Assembly: GCA_017539045.1 (NCBI GenBank)
Contig: JAFYHS010000013.1
Location: 1-49,105 of the forward strand
Length of the DNA: 49,105 nucleotides
From: Bacteroidales bacterium
GTDB taxonomy: Bacteria; Bacteroidota; Bacteroidia; Bacteroidales; F082
Direction of reading: 5' to 3'
Under the pieces are notes generated by a model. That model did no database searches, had not been told where the DNA came from, and worked only from the letters and a program-made list of their open reading frames with translations. Shown one piece after another: positions 1 through 8,598 of this stretch; the stretch's first letter is position 1, and the number at the start of each line of letters is the position of its first letter. The position numbers were made by a program, and so were the translations under genes.

Positions 1-2757
1 CGGGATATTGAGGTGGGTGGTGAAGCCCCAGTGCGGGCTCTCAACGCCTTCCTCGCAAGCGCCGCCGTTACGGAACACCACATACCAGAAGTAGTTGGTG
101 TTGTTCCAGAGGTTACGGACGGTGAAGCTACCAGTAGCGCCGTTCACAGGAGTCCAGTCGGAGATGACGGTCTGCGGGTGGCCGGGCTGCGGATAGTAGG
201 TGCTACCAAAGACCACTTGGTATTCAGTGGCGTTGGCGGGGTTGTTCCACTTCAGCGTGACGCTGGCGGGCTCGAGCTCGTCCTCGTCGTCAGCCGGGAT
301 CGGGTTGAAGGCAAAGCCTTCTAGGTCCGGGCAAGGCATCTCTTCGGCGTTGATGGTGACCTCGAGGTCAGCATCGGTCGAAGAGGCGACCAGGTAGTAG
401 GTACCGGCAGCAACAGGAGCGTTGGTAATGACAGGACCGTAGGCAATGTCGCCAGTGGGCTCTTCGCCACCACCGTTGCTAGCCTCAACAACGACGTCGT
501 CAAGACCGACACCATAGCCGTAGTTGTCAAGCATCATGAAGCCAATTTGATAGTTGGCAGCAAGACCAGTAAGGGCAACAGAGGCTTCAGTCCAAGTGGA
601 GTGAGATTCATCGGTATAGAACAATTCGTTCCAAGCACCGCCGTTAACACGGTAGTAAACACCAAACTCATCGGTGTCACCAGCCCAACTCCTATTAACA
701 TAGGCAAAGCTGAGGGTGGCTTCGGTGGCGCCGCTCAAATCCATGGCGGGAGTGACAAGATAAGTCACATCGTCTCTGTAATCGTGAGTAATCAAAGCGT
801 TGTAAGAGCCAGTGTGGGCACCAGTACTAGTGCTGTAGTCACCAGTTCCGACTTCCCATTCATAATCGCCTTCGGAAACCCAGCCAGTCGGCATAGAACC
901 GCCTTCGAAGCCTTCTTCCAAAACCACATCACCGCTACGGCTACCGCGAGCGCTCTTCATGATGATGTTCGGGCGAATGGCGCTCGTGTACATCGTGTTA
1001 GCAACAGTCGGGTCATAGGCACCGCTGTCTTGGTAACGGTAAGCCATGCAAGTGAAAGGCATGGAGCTAGTGGCTTGCCAGTTCACAGTGCTGTTCCAAG
1101 CGCCATTGTTGCGTTGGCAGAAGATCAACACGTTGCTCTGGCCGTCCCAGCTGAAGGTGCCCTCGTTGAAGACGAACTCGTTCCAGCCGATGGCGGGAGT
1201 CATAGCACCCGTGTAGACCTTGGTCATGTTGGTGACAATGTGAGAGGTCGTCGTCAGAGCGGCATCCTCAACATTGGCCATCCAGATGGTGATACCCTGC
1301 TGGGCATAGCCAGGAGCGTTGGTAGCATACCAACTCAAGCTAGTCATAGGAGCAGAAGTCACACCAGCCTCAGCCAGTTCAGTGGCGAGGAAGAGGTTCT
1401 CAGAGATGCTGTAGTTGTAGAGGGTGTAGAAGGGGAAGTAACCAGTCGTGGTGGTACCTTCACCGATCTGAGCCTCAAACGGAGTGGCGGCAGCACCGCC
1501 AGCACCTGACAGAGGACCATTGTAGTTGTTGGTAGCCATGGGACCGCCTTCACCGTAGAAGTCCTCGGTGTAGAGGGCCACCTTGCCGTTTTCACCTTGG
1601 GTGACTTCGGCATTCAGCACCATGTCGTTTTCAAACACGAGCTTGTAGACGGCATCGTAGCCTTCCGGAATCTCGGGGAAGGGCAACGTGTAGTCGTTGT
1701 GAAGCTCCATGTTGTGGGCCGTCTGGGGCACTTCCACGAAGGGGAATTCAGTGGCCTCTTCGCAAGCCAGCTCCCATACATCGGGAGTCAGAGGCTCGTA
1801 GAGCTCAACAACAACAGGCCAGATGTGGGCCGAACGGTTGCCTTCGGTGATGGCAACGAACTGACGCTCGACGACACCAGCCTCAGTGGCGTTGGTGGCC
1901 ATGGTCAGTTGCACGCCTTCCTCGTCAACCACCTGGAAAGGCAGTTCTTCGCCTTCAACGCTGAACATGCCATCGCTGGGGGTGAAGTCGAGGACGGTCA
2001 CCGTGTAGCGGCGACCCTCGGTGTACATCGTGAACTCGAAGGGCTCCATCCATGCGTTGATCGGGCGGACGCCGAGGTTCAGGGAGTCGATGACTTCCTC
2101 TTCACCATCCATGTACTTCACATGGAGCTGGTCCTCAACCATACCGCCACCACCGCCACCTTCGGTAGTGATGTCAATCTGGATGTTGGCACGGTTGGGC
2201 GAAACGTACTTGTTACCAGTGTACGATCCCAAATCATAAGGATTCGGGTTGGCACCGTCGCTGTGGAAAGAGATCACCTTGTCAGCGGCAGAGGTGTAGT
2301 AGAAGTAACGCGTGCTGTAGCCCGAGGTGTACTCGTGCATACCGATCAACAGGTTACTTGTACCATCATACTCAAACGGAGTGTCAAGTGTGATGGTCGT
2401 CCAGCCGGGGCTGAACGTCACGGTGCCGCTAAACACCATGTCATTGGCCGTAACGGCCTCATAATCCGTCGCGTCCGAGAAACTGCTTCTCGTCACGGCT
2501 TTCATGAAAACGTCGACCGAGTTAGTTTGCGCGGCGTCGCTTTCACGCAAGTTGAAGCTGATGGCATTGATCGTGCCAGCAGTTCCAATTTCGTCGGCAG
2601 TGAAAATCTGCTCAACGAAGGAGTAGCCCCAAAGGCTGTTGAACGGGGTCACGTAAGTCGTGCTCGTTCCTTCGCCAATGGTAACCACCTCAGCCTTTGC
2701 CACACCCATGAAGGCGAGCAAAAGCATCATCATCAAAGAAAATACTTTCTTTTTCAT
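1..2757 (-). CDS. Secreted multi-module surface protein, C-terminus beyond window
   Basis: The frame is open from the ATG at 2757 to the left edge (919 codons, no stop), so the gene is partial. It begins with a signal peptide (MKKKVFSLMMMLLLAFMGVA, cleavage near AKA). Residues about 24-200 and 440-610 are two copies of one module (starting VTIGEGTSTTY and AQIGEGTTTTG, sharing PF..L..YS..E.IF.A.E, an internal GW..F and a terminal RPNI). Residues about 620-780 form a choice-of-anchor-J/adhesin-like jelly-roll (LEEGFEGGSMPTGW ... GLDDVVVEA). The last part resembles a fibronectin type III domain (VTLKWNNPANATEYQVVF). These architectures are typical of T9SS cargo; the diagnostic C-terminal sorting tail would lie outside the window. 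Surface adhesion or degradation of host or plant material is inference. Confidence 0.8.
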   Translation of the reverse strand, partial: MKKKVFSLMMMLLLAFMGVAKAEVVTIGEGTSTTYVTPFNSLWGYSFVEQIFTADEIGTAGTINAISFNLRESDAAQTNSVDVFMKAVTRSSFSDATDYEAVTANDMVFSGTVTFSPGWTTITLDTPFEYDGTSNLLIGMHEYTSGYSTRYFYYTSAADKVISFHSDGANPNPYDLGSYTGNKYVSPNRANIQIDITTEGGGGGGMVEDQLHVKYMDGEEEVIDSLNLGVRPINAWMEPFEFTMYTEGRRYTVTVLDFTPSDGMFSVEGEELPFQVVDEEGVQLTMATNATEAGVVERQFVAITEGNRSAHIWPVVVELYEPLTPDVWELACEEATEFPFVEVPQTAHNMELHNDYTLPFPEIPEGYDAVYKLVFENDMVLNAEVTQGENGKVALYTEDFYGEGGPMATNNYNGPLSGAGGAAATPFEAQIGEGTTTTGYFPFYTLYNYSISENLFLATELAEAGVTSAPMTSLSWYATNAPGYAQQGITIWMANVEDAALTTTSHIVTNMTKVYTGAMTPAIGWNEFVFNEGTFSWDGQSNVLIFCQRNNGAWNSTVNWQATSSMPFTCMAYRYQDSGAYDPTVANTMYTSAIRPNIIMKSARGSRSGDVVLEEGFEGGSMPTGWVSEGDYEWEVGTGDYSTSTGAHTGSYNALITHDYRDDVTYLVTPAMDLSGATEATLSFAYVNRSWAGDTDEFGVYYRVNGGAWNELFYTDESHSTWTEASVALTGLAANYQIGFMMLDNYGYGVGLDDVVVEASNGGGEEPTGDIAYGPVITNAPVAAGTYYLVASSTDADLEVTINAEEMPCPDLEGFAFNPIPADDEDELEPASVTLKWNNPANATEYQVVFGSTYYPQPGHPQTVISDWTPVNGATGSFTVRNLWNNTNYFWYVVFRNGGACEEGVESPHWGFTTHLNIP

Positions 2758-2989
2758 AATGAATGGATTTGGTTAATAAATGAGTGAATTAATAGGTTTT
2801 CTTGCATATAAACTCGAAGAGCCCCCATGCCAAACGGCATAGCGGCAGCATTTTTCCTAAGCAAAAACCGAACATTCGAATGCATAGTAAACGCGTTGTT
2901 TTGTTGTCTAGACATCTACAAGACTAACAACTTCGGTTTTACCCTTAGTGGATAACCACAAAAAATTGTATTATTTTTCAAAATATATC

Positions 2990-3016
2990 GTATTATATTG
3001 TAATTCAATATAATAC
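2990..3016 (-). terminator. AT-rich perfect hairpin after sdaA
   Basis: An 11-bp perfect stem (GTATTATATTG / CAATATAATAC) around a TAATT loop starts 5 bases past the sdaA stop codon. On the minus strand it is followed by a T-rich stretch. The low GC makes it a weak intrinsic terminator; a protein-binding dyad upstream of the surface-protein gene is the alternative. Confidence 0.45.
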
Positions 3017-3020
3017 AATT

Positions 3021-4223
3021 TCACTTCATTTGCATATAATCTCGCGCAAGGCCACCTTGTGAGGTCTCCTTATACAGCGAAGGAAGGTCTTTCCCGGTTT
3101 CCTTCATGGTTTCCACCACCTTGTCGAACGAAACGCGGTGACGACCGTCAGAGAAGGAAGAATAGATGTTGGAGTCTAAGGCGCGGGCAGCGGCATAAGC
3201 GTTACGCTCGATGCATGGGATCTGCACCAAGCCGCACACAGGGTCACAGGTCATGCCCAGGTGATGCTCCAAAGCCATCTCAGCGGCATACTCAATTTGT
3301 GCCGGGCTACCTCCAAACAGCTGGTTGGCGGCGGCAGCAGCCATGGCACATGCCACGCCCACCTCGCCTTGACAGCCCACCTCGGCGCCAGAGATGGAGG
3401 CATTGGTGCGCACGATGTTGCCCACCAGTCCCGCCGTCACCAAAGCACGAACGATGCGAAGGTCGGTGAACTCATAGCTCTTTGAGAGATGATAAAGCAC
3501 TGCCGGCATCACGCCGCAGGAGCCACATGTGGGGGCAGTGACGATACGTCCGCCCGAGGCGTTCTCCTCGGATACAGCCAAGGCATAGGAATAGACCAGA
3601 CCACGGCTACGCAAGGTATGCGTGTAGCCCGAAGCCTTAATGTGGTAAGTGGCGGCCTTACGGCTCAGGTTGAGCGGTCCAGGCAAGACGCCCTCAGCCT
3701 GTAGGCCACGCTCAACGGCGGCTTTCATCACCCGCCATACCTCCATCATGTAATCCTCAATTTCCTTTTGGTTTTCGTGTTCGAAGACATATTCCCAATA
3801 GGTCCTTCCCCGCCTCTCGCACCAGTCGAGGATGTCGGTCATCTTCGTTAAAGGATACAGGTCAGGCTGTTCGCTCTGTTTGCCTTCTTCGGCCAGATTA
3901 CCTCCACCGATGCTGAAGACGGTCCACTCCCCCATAATCTCCTTGGCAGCATCGAAGGCCTTGAAGTGCATCCCGTTAGGATGGAAAGGCAAGACGACGT
4001 CGGGACGCCATACAATCTCAGTCGGCGCTTGAAGCGTATTGAGAATGGCCCAATCGGTCATATGGCCTTTGCCCGTAGCGGCAAGGCTGCCATAGAGCGT
4101 CACCTCGAAGGAGGCGGCATCGGGATAACGGTCATTGAATTGCGCTGCAGCCTTCTGTGGGCCCATGGTGTGGCTGCTTGAGGGGCCTACACCTATTTTA
4201 TATATGTCTCGGATGGTTTTCAT
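3021..4223 (-). CDS. sdaA: L-serine dehydratase, iron-sulfur type, single chain
   Basis: Predicted to deaminate L-serine to pyruvate and ammonia in the cytoplasm using an oxygen-labile [4Fe-4S] cluster. The 400-residue protein carries the beta-type start [18 protein letters not shown], then the alpha-domain cysteine motifs [24 protein letters not shown] and [13 protein letters not shown], which are the expected cluster ligands. Length matches the fused single-polypeptide form. ATG start at 4223 follows a short AT-rich leader. It is followed by a hairpin and is probably transcribed alone. With PFOR in the same window it suits fermentation of amino acids through pyruvate. Confidence 0.93.
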   Translation of the reverse strand: MKTIRDIYKIGVGPSSSHTMGPQKAAAQFNDRYPDAASFEVTLYGSLAATGKGHMTDWAILNTLQAPTEIVWRPDVVLPFHPNGMHFKAFDAAKEIMGEWTVFSIGGGNLAEEGKQSEQPDLYPLTKMTDILDWCERRGRTYWEYVFEHENQKEIEDYMMEVWRVMKAAVERGLQAEGVLPGPLNLSRKAATYHIKASGYTHTLRSRGLVYSYALAVSEENASGGRIVTAPTCGSCGVMPAVLYHLSKSYEFTDLRIVRALVTAGLVGNIVRTNASISGAEVGCQGEVGVACAMAAAAANQLFGGSPAQIEYAAEMALEHHLGMTCDPVCGLVQIPCIERNAYAAARALDSNIYSSFSDGRHRVSFDKVVETMKETGKDLPSLYKETSQGGLARDYMQMK

Positions 4224-4298
4224 GGATGCAAATTTACGGTTTTATTGGGCTTCAAGGGCAACTTGAAGAAAAAAAATGGAAAAATTTTTCCAAAAATG

Positions 4299-4328
4299 TT
4301 TGGCGAATTGAAAAATGTTGTATTTTTG
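4299..4328 (+). promoter_or_regulatory. Bacteroidota-type promoter of tRNA-Ala
   Basis: TTTG at 4299-4302 and TATTTTTG at 4321-4328 fit the Bacteroidota consensus TTTG / TAnnTTTG with 18 bases between them. The tRNA begins 13 bases after the -7 box, so transcription would start just ahead of the mature 5' end. Confidence 0.75.
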
Positions 4329-4341
4329 CAGCCGCAAATGA

Positions 4342-4415
<74 letters not shown>

Positions 4416-4421
4416 CAAACT

Positions 4422-4452
4422 AAAAAAGCCTCACACTGGTGAGGCTTTTTTT
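4422..4452 (+). terminator. Intrinsic terminator after tRNA-Ala
   Basis: Seven-bp GC-rich stem GCCTCAC / GTGAGGC with an ACTG loop, flanked by A6 on the left and T7 on the right, so it can act in both directions between the tRNA and the converging DUF559 gene. Confidence 0.85.
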
Positions 4453-4481
4453 GTATTACAGCCTGACGCAGGTACTACTTA

Positions 4482-4997
4482 TCAGGGCTTTGCACCCGCG
4501 TCGCTTTGCGCCTCCCCCTCTGAGAGGGGGATGAAGGGGGAGTCAAGAAAAACTCTCCTTTTCTCATTTTCCTCTACAGCTTGCTCAATAATCCAGTCAG
4601 CAATTCTCTCGGCATCTTTTCTAACCTCGCCATCATTCACTCGTATCACCATTAAGCCTATCGCTTGCATTTGTCTGTCTCGCTCAGCATCCTTTTCTTG
4701 AGCATCGGCAGAAAAATGCGAATAGCCGTCAATCTCAACCACTAAATTCAATTGCTTGCAATAAAAATCAGCAATATAGTTCAATATGGGATATTGCCGG
4801 CGAAATGCGCAGCCCATATTCTTTGCTCTTAAACATTTCCACATCTTTACCTCAGCAATCTGATGGCCTTTCCGCAAATCACGACTATACTGCTTCAACC
4901 GTGAATTATAAGGCAAAAAGTTGGGACCAAAAGTCAAACCCTCTGGGTTGATGCCTTGATTTGAAAGATATTCAGGGGTGATGTCGTGATAGAACAT
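4482..4997 (-). CDS. DUF559 (VSR-like endonuclease fold) protein
   Basis: 171 residues. The central part matches the DUF559 pattern: a Leu/Arg-rich helix (SRDLRKGHQIAEVKMWKCL), then FRRQYPILNYIADFYC, then the acidic strand LVVEIDGYSHF and a RDRQMQAIGLMVIRV strand. DUF559 is related to the very-short-patch-repair nuclease fold, where D of ADF and E of EID would be catalytic; the true substrate of the family is unknown. The last ~20 residues (PFIPLSEGEAQSDAGAKP) are encoded by a copy of a hairpin repeat and are probably not functional sequence. It stands alone between repeats, as these genes often do, suggesting mobility. Confidence 0.8.
   Translation of the reverse strand: MFYHDITPEYLSNQGINPEGLTFGPNFLPYNSRLKQYSRDLRKGHQIAEVKMWKCLRAKNMGCAFRRQYPILNYIADFYCKQLNLVVEIDGYSHFSADAQEKDAERDRQMQAIGLMVIRVNDGEVRKDAERIADWIIEQAVEENEKRRVFLDSPFIPLSEGEAQSDAGAKP
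4514..4530. repeat. Hairpin repeat copy 1 (CCCCCTCTGAGAGGGGG)
   Basis: CCCCCTC-TGA-GAGGGGG forms a 7-bp perfect stem with a 3-base loop. It lies inside the 3' end of the DUF559 reading frame. An identical core recurs at 5053-5069. Confidence 0.8.
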
Positions 4998-5052
4998 GTG
5001 TTTATACTGTTAGTTGCTAGGAGTGTTTTTTTACTCCCCCGCCCTTCGGGCA

Positions 5053-5069
5053 CCCCCTCTGAGAGGGGG
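5053..5069. repeat. Hairpin repeat copy 2 (CCCCCTCTGAGAGGGGG)
   Basis: Identical to the repeat at 4514-4530, here in the 92-base gap between the S41 protease and DUF559 genes. A second small hairpin (GCCC TTC GGGC, 5041-5051) abuts it. Together the two copies bracket the DUF559 gene. Confidence 0.8.
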
Positions 5070-5089
5070 AAGCCTACCGGACGCAAGAC

Positions 5090-6685
5090 CTACCGGACAC
5101 TGGTTTGTAACTCTTCTATAGCGCGTTGTAAGATCTCGTCCATTGGGGCGTAGATGGGATAGAAGCCTTCGTCGTCGAAGAGGTTGCGGGCAATGTAGGC
5201 CTTGAGCAAAGTGTTGGCCTCTCGGCGTGCCACCTGCCGCTGCACCTCCGTGCCCACGATGCCTCGCTCATCAGCAAGGCGCACCATCTCATCAAACATG
5301 GCATCGGTCACAACAAACCGCTGGTCGAAGGCGGTCACGGTCTGATATTGTTTCAGCTGCTGACGGTGGCGGTCGGTATAATCGAAGGCATACTGATAAA
5401 GCAAACCCAGATTGACGATACGATTGAAGTAATACTCTGTGCTGTCGTCGATGAGCGGCACGTAGATGTCGGGCATGATGCCTCCCCCACCGTAAACAGT
5501 CTTGCCTTTCGGCGTGGTAAACTTCAACGAGTCGGCGAAATGTATGCTGTCGGGATGGAAAAGCTCGCCGTTTTCATAACGGTCGTATGACTCCAGCAGA
5601 TACTCTTCCTTATTACCAGTATAAGGTTTCTGAATGCAACGTCCCGTCGGCGTGTAATAACGCGCCACGGTGAGACGCAAGGCCGATTGGTCGCTGAGAA
5701 CAATCTGCTCTTGCACCAAGCCCTTACCGAAGGAACGGCGACCGATAATGGTACCTCGGTCGTTGTCCTGCAAGGCACCTGCCACGATTTCGCTGGCGCT
5801 GGCCGACTCACCATCGATGAGCACCACGACGGGGATGTCCTCCAGCTGTCCATGCCTGCGGGCCTTCATATAATTGCGCGGACGGTTACGCCCTTCGGTG
5901 TAGACGATGAGGCTGCCCTTGGGCAGAAACTCGTCAGCGATCTCCACAGCCGCATTGAGATAGCCACCCGTATTGCCTCGCAGGTCGAAGACCATTTGTT
6001 TCATGCCTTGTGCATTCAAATTGGCCACGGCTTTTTTGAACTCACTCACGGTGGTCGCCGAGAACTTGCTCAACTTGAGATAACCTGTCTGCTCATCCAG
6101 CATGTAGGCGATGTCGACGCTGTAGGTCGGGATAGCATCACGGATGATGGTGTAGTCGAGCAAGCCCTCCACGCCACGACGCTGCACCTTGACGCGAACC
6201 TCTGTGCCCTTAGGTCCTTTCAGCTTACGCATCACGTCCTCGTTTTTCAGCTTCTTGTTAGCCACAAGGCTGTCGTCGACATAGAGGATGCGGTCGCCAG
6301 CAAGGATGCCCACCTTCTCGGACGGACCGCCTTTGATGACATTGACGATGGCAATGGTATCCCTCTCGAGACGGAACTGCACACCGATGCCGTCGAAGCT
6401 ACCCAAGAGCGGGTCGTTCACCTCGTTGAACTCTTCCAATGAGATATAGGCGCTGTGAGGATCGAGCTCTTCCATCATCGCAGCGATGGCTTCGTCTTGA
6501 AGCTTTTGTGCGTCGGGCTTCTCCACATAGTCGTTGCCCACATACCACATCACCTCATCGAACTTGCTGCCACCATCGACAACGGGAGCATTTCGCTTTA
6601 CACCTTTATTAATTAATAAACCCATAAGGATGCCCGTCATCAACAACAAGGCGGTCCAAATGGGTCTTGTTTTGTAGTTATCCAT
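5090..6685 (-). CDS. S41 family C-terminal processing protease
   Basis: 531 residues. An N-terminal membrane anchor or uncleaved signal (TALLLMTGILMGLLI, residues ~11-25) exports the protein to the periplasm. A PDZ domain covers ~90-170 (GIGVQFRLE ... GDRILYVDD). The S41 core follows, with VFDLRGNTGGYLNAAVEIA, the catalytic serine in GESASASE (~residue 295) and the catalytic lysine in RRSFGKGLVQ. Family members trim C-termini of periplasmic or envelope proteins; the substrate here is unknown. It is the last gene of a tight minus-strand block (sprE, bactofilin, folE, fabD), 15 bases after fabD. A link to T9SS cargo or envelope turnover is suggested only by that position. Confidence 0.92.
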   Translation of the reverse strand: MDNYKTRPIWTALLLMTGILMGLLINKGVKRNAPVVDGGSKFDEVMWYVGNDYVEKPDAQKLQDEAIAAMMEELDPHSAYISLEEFNEVNDPLLGSFDGIGVQFRLERDTIAIVNVIKGGPSEKVGILAGDRILYVDDSLVANKKLKNEDVMRKLKGPKGTEVRVKVQRRGVEGLLDYTIIRDAIPTYSVDIAYMLDEQTGYLKLSKFSATTVSEFKKAVANLNAQGMKQMVFDLRGNTGGYLNAAVEIADEFLPKGSLIVYTEGRNRPRNYMKARRHGQLEDIPVVVLIDGESASASEIVAGALQDNDRGTIIGRRSFGKGLVQEQIVLSDQSALRLTVARYYTPTGRCIQKPYTGNKEEYLLESYDRYENGELFHPDSIHFADSLKFTTPKGKTVYGGGGIMPDIYVPLIDDSTEYYFNRIVNLGLLYQYAFDYTDRHRQQLKQYQTVTAFDQRFVVTDAMFDEMVRLADERGIVGTEVQRQVARREANTLLKAYIARNLFDDEGFYPIYAPMDEILQRAIEELQTSVR

Positions 6686-6700
6686 AGATCAATCTGTCAT

Positions 6701-7585
6701 TCAGACCGCGGCGCTCGACAACTCCAAGTTTCTATCCATCTTGCGGAACAGGCCTTGCAACACTGTGCCAGGACCCACCTCAACGACGGAACGGACGCCC
6801 GTGGCGAGGATATTACTCATGGTCTGCGTCCACAACACGGGAGAGGTCAGCTGAGCGATGAGGTTCTTCTTGATGATCTCGGGGTCGTTGACCGACTGTC
6901 CGGTAACATTCTGGTAAATCGGGCAGATGCCTTGGTTGAAGTTCGTCTCCTTGATGGCTTCGGCCAGTTCAACGCGGGCCGGCTCCATCAGCGGGCTGTG
7001 GAATGCGCCGCCCACACTCAGCGGCACCACGCGCTTGGCACCAGCTTCCTTCAGCTTCTCGGAAGCTTCGGCGACACCTTCCACCGAACCGGAGATGACC
7101 AGCTGTCCAGGGCAATTATAGTTGGCAGGCACCACTACGGCATCTTTCACCGAGTTGCAGATACCTTCGATGGCGGCATCCTCCATGCCGATGACGGCGG
7201 CCATTGTGCCAGGTTGGGCCTCGCAGGCCTTCTGCATGGCCATGGCGCGTTTGCTCACCAGGCGCAAGCCGTCTTCAAAACTGAGCACCTTATTGGCCAC
7301 CAAAGCCGAGAACTCGCCAAGAGAATGGCCAGCCACCATGGTGGGGTCGAAATCCTCCAACATCGTGGCCAAGATGACCGAATGGAGGAAGATGGCGGGC
7401 TGTGTCACTTTGGTCTGACGCAGGTCCTCTTCAGTGCCCTCAAACATGACATCCGTAATCTTGAACTTGAGGATGCTGTTGGCTTTCTTGAACATATCCT
7501 TGGCTTTCGACGACTTGTCAAACAAGTCTTTGCCCATCCCAACAAATTGGGCCCCTTGTCCGGGGAAAACGTATGCTTTAATCAT
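6701..7585 (-). CDS. fabD: Malonyl-CoA:ACP transacylase
   Basis: Transfers malonyl groups from CoA to acyl carrier protein for fatty-acid synthesis in the cytoplasm. 294 residues, the usual FabD length. It starts with AYVFPGQGAQFVGMGKDLF, has the nucleophile serine in VAGHSLGEFSAL (~residue 92), and the downstream GGAFHSPLM histidine motif. It lies 6 bases after folE and 15 before the S41 protease gene, so is almost certainly co-transcribed with them. The operon mixes lipid, folate/pterin and envelope genes with no obvious single pathway. Confidence 0.96.
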   Translation of the reverse strand: MIKAYVFPGQGAQFVGMGKDLFDKSSKAKDMFKKANSILKFKITDVMFEGTEEDLRQTKVTQPAIFLHSVILATMLEDFDPTMVAGHSLGEFSALVANKVLSFEDGLRLVSKRAMAMQKACEAQPGTMAAVIGMEDAAIEGICNSVKDAVVVPANYNCPGQLVISGSVEGVAEASEKLKEAGAKRVVPLSVGGAFHSPLMEPARVELAEAIKETNFNQGICPIYQNVTGQSVNDPEIIKKNLIAQLTSPVLWTQTMSNILATGVRSVVEVGPGTVLQGLFRKMDRNLELSSAAV

Positions 7586-7591
7586 GGTTTG

Positions 7592-8218
7592 TTATTTATG
7601 TAAATTACTTCCTATCAGTTGAAAGAACTCCTCGCGTGTCGACTCGCGCTCGAAGGCGCCGATGAAATCGCTCGTGGTGGTCACTGCACTCTGTTTCTGC
7701 ACGCCGCGCATCGACATGCACATATGCTGGGCTTCGATGACAACGGCCACGCCCAAGGGATGTAAGGCATCGTTGATAGCGTTCTTGATCTGCGTGGTTA
7801 GGCGTTCCTGCACCTGAAGGCGGCGGGAATAGGCCTCCACCACACGGGCGATCTTGCTCAAGCCAGTGATGTAACCGTTGGGGATATAACCCACATGCGC
7901 CTTGCCAATGAACGGGATCATGTGATGCTCGCACAAGGAATACACTTCGATATCCTTGACGATGACCATCTGCCGGTAGTCCTCCTTGAACTTGGCGGAC
8001 AGCAGGATCTCCATGGGGTCAAGATAATAGCCATGGGTAAGAAACTGCATGGACTTGGCCACGCGGAAAGGCGTCTTCAGCAGGCCTTCGCGATGCGGGT
8101 CTTCGCCTAACAGTTCGAGGATGGCAGTATAATGCTCTTGCAGTTTGGCCAGCTTCTCTTCATCAAATCTCTCAACGGCCTCGTAGCCAAAACGCTTCAT
8201 AAGCTTTTCGTCCATCAT
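7592..8218 (-). CDS. folE: GTP cyclohydrolase I
   Basis: Converts GTP to 7,8-dihydroneopterin triphosphate, the first step of folate (or queuosine precursor) synthesis. Zinc and active-site residues are visible in [21 protein letters not shown] and in [14 protein letters not shown] start at 8272 is possible on paper, but it would overlap bactofilin by over 50 bases. The ATG at 8218 shares one base with the bactofilin stop (TGATG) and gives a typical 208-residue enzyme starting [14 protein letters not shown], so I chose it; translational coupling to bactofilin is likely. A second ATG directly follows. Confidence 0.95.
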   Translation of the reverse strand: MMDEKLMKRFGYEAVERFDEEKLAKLQEHYTAILELLGEDPHREGLLKTPFRVAKSMQFLTHGYYLDPMEILLSAKFKEDYRQMVIVKDIEVYSLCEHHMIPFIGKAHVGYIPNGYITGLSKIARVVEAYSRRLQVQERLTTQIKNAINDALHPLGVAVVIEAQHMCMSMRGVQKQSAVTTTSDFIGAFERESTREEFFQLIGSNLHK

Positions 8219-8586
8219 CAGCCGATTTTTTGCTTGGGCATCGCCACCGTCGATTGCTGACCCATCGTGCACTTGCCGGTAAACTGGGCACCGACTTCGA
8301 TGAGCAGCTGTTTCGTGGTCAGGTCGACTTCCACCTTTGAGGTGGCCTTAAGAGCGGTGAGCTCTTCGGTATTGATGTTGCCTTTCACCACGCCTGAGAC
8401 CTCTGCCTGCTTGCAGGTCAAGTCGCCTTCCATGACGCCAGTCTGGCCAATCACGACCTTGCCGTTTGATTTCAGTGAGCCAATCAGATGACCGTCAATG
8501 CGGATATCGCCGTTCGACTCGATGTCACCCTTGAAGGTGGTGCCATTGCCTATGAGGTTGCGTACCTGTGATTCCATAATAGCCAT
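8218..8586 (-). CDS. Bactofilin (polymer-forming cytoskeletal protein)
   Basis: 122 residues with the short beta-helical bactofilin core: [22 protein letters not shown], then [16 protein letters not shown] and [12 protein letters not shown], a run of six-residue beta rungs alternating G and hydrophobics. Bactofilins polymerise without nucleotide and scaffold envelope or cell-wall machinery, often at the membrane. It sits 12 bases after sprE/porW and is fused by stop/start overlap to folE. Co-transcription with a T9SS component makes a scaffold role for that system a reasonable but untested idea. Confidence 0.9.
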   Translation of the reverse strand: MAIMESQVRNLIGNGTTFKGDIESNGDIRIDGHLIGSLKSNGKVVIGQTGVMEGDLTCKQAEVSGVVKGNINTEELTALKATSKVEVDLTTKQLLIEVGAQFTGKCTMGQQSTVAMPKQKIG

Positions 8587-8598
8587 AGTATATAGTTT

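Noticed and set aside
1597-2787. Plus-strand open frame opposite the left-edge gene
   Set aside because: The minus strand carries a signal peptide and repeated surface modules throughout, so the plus frame is a shadow.
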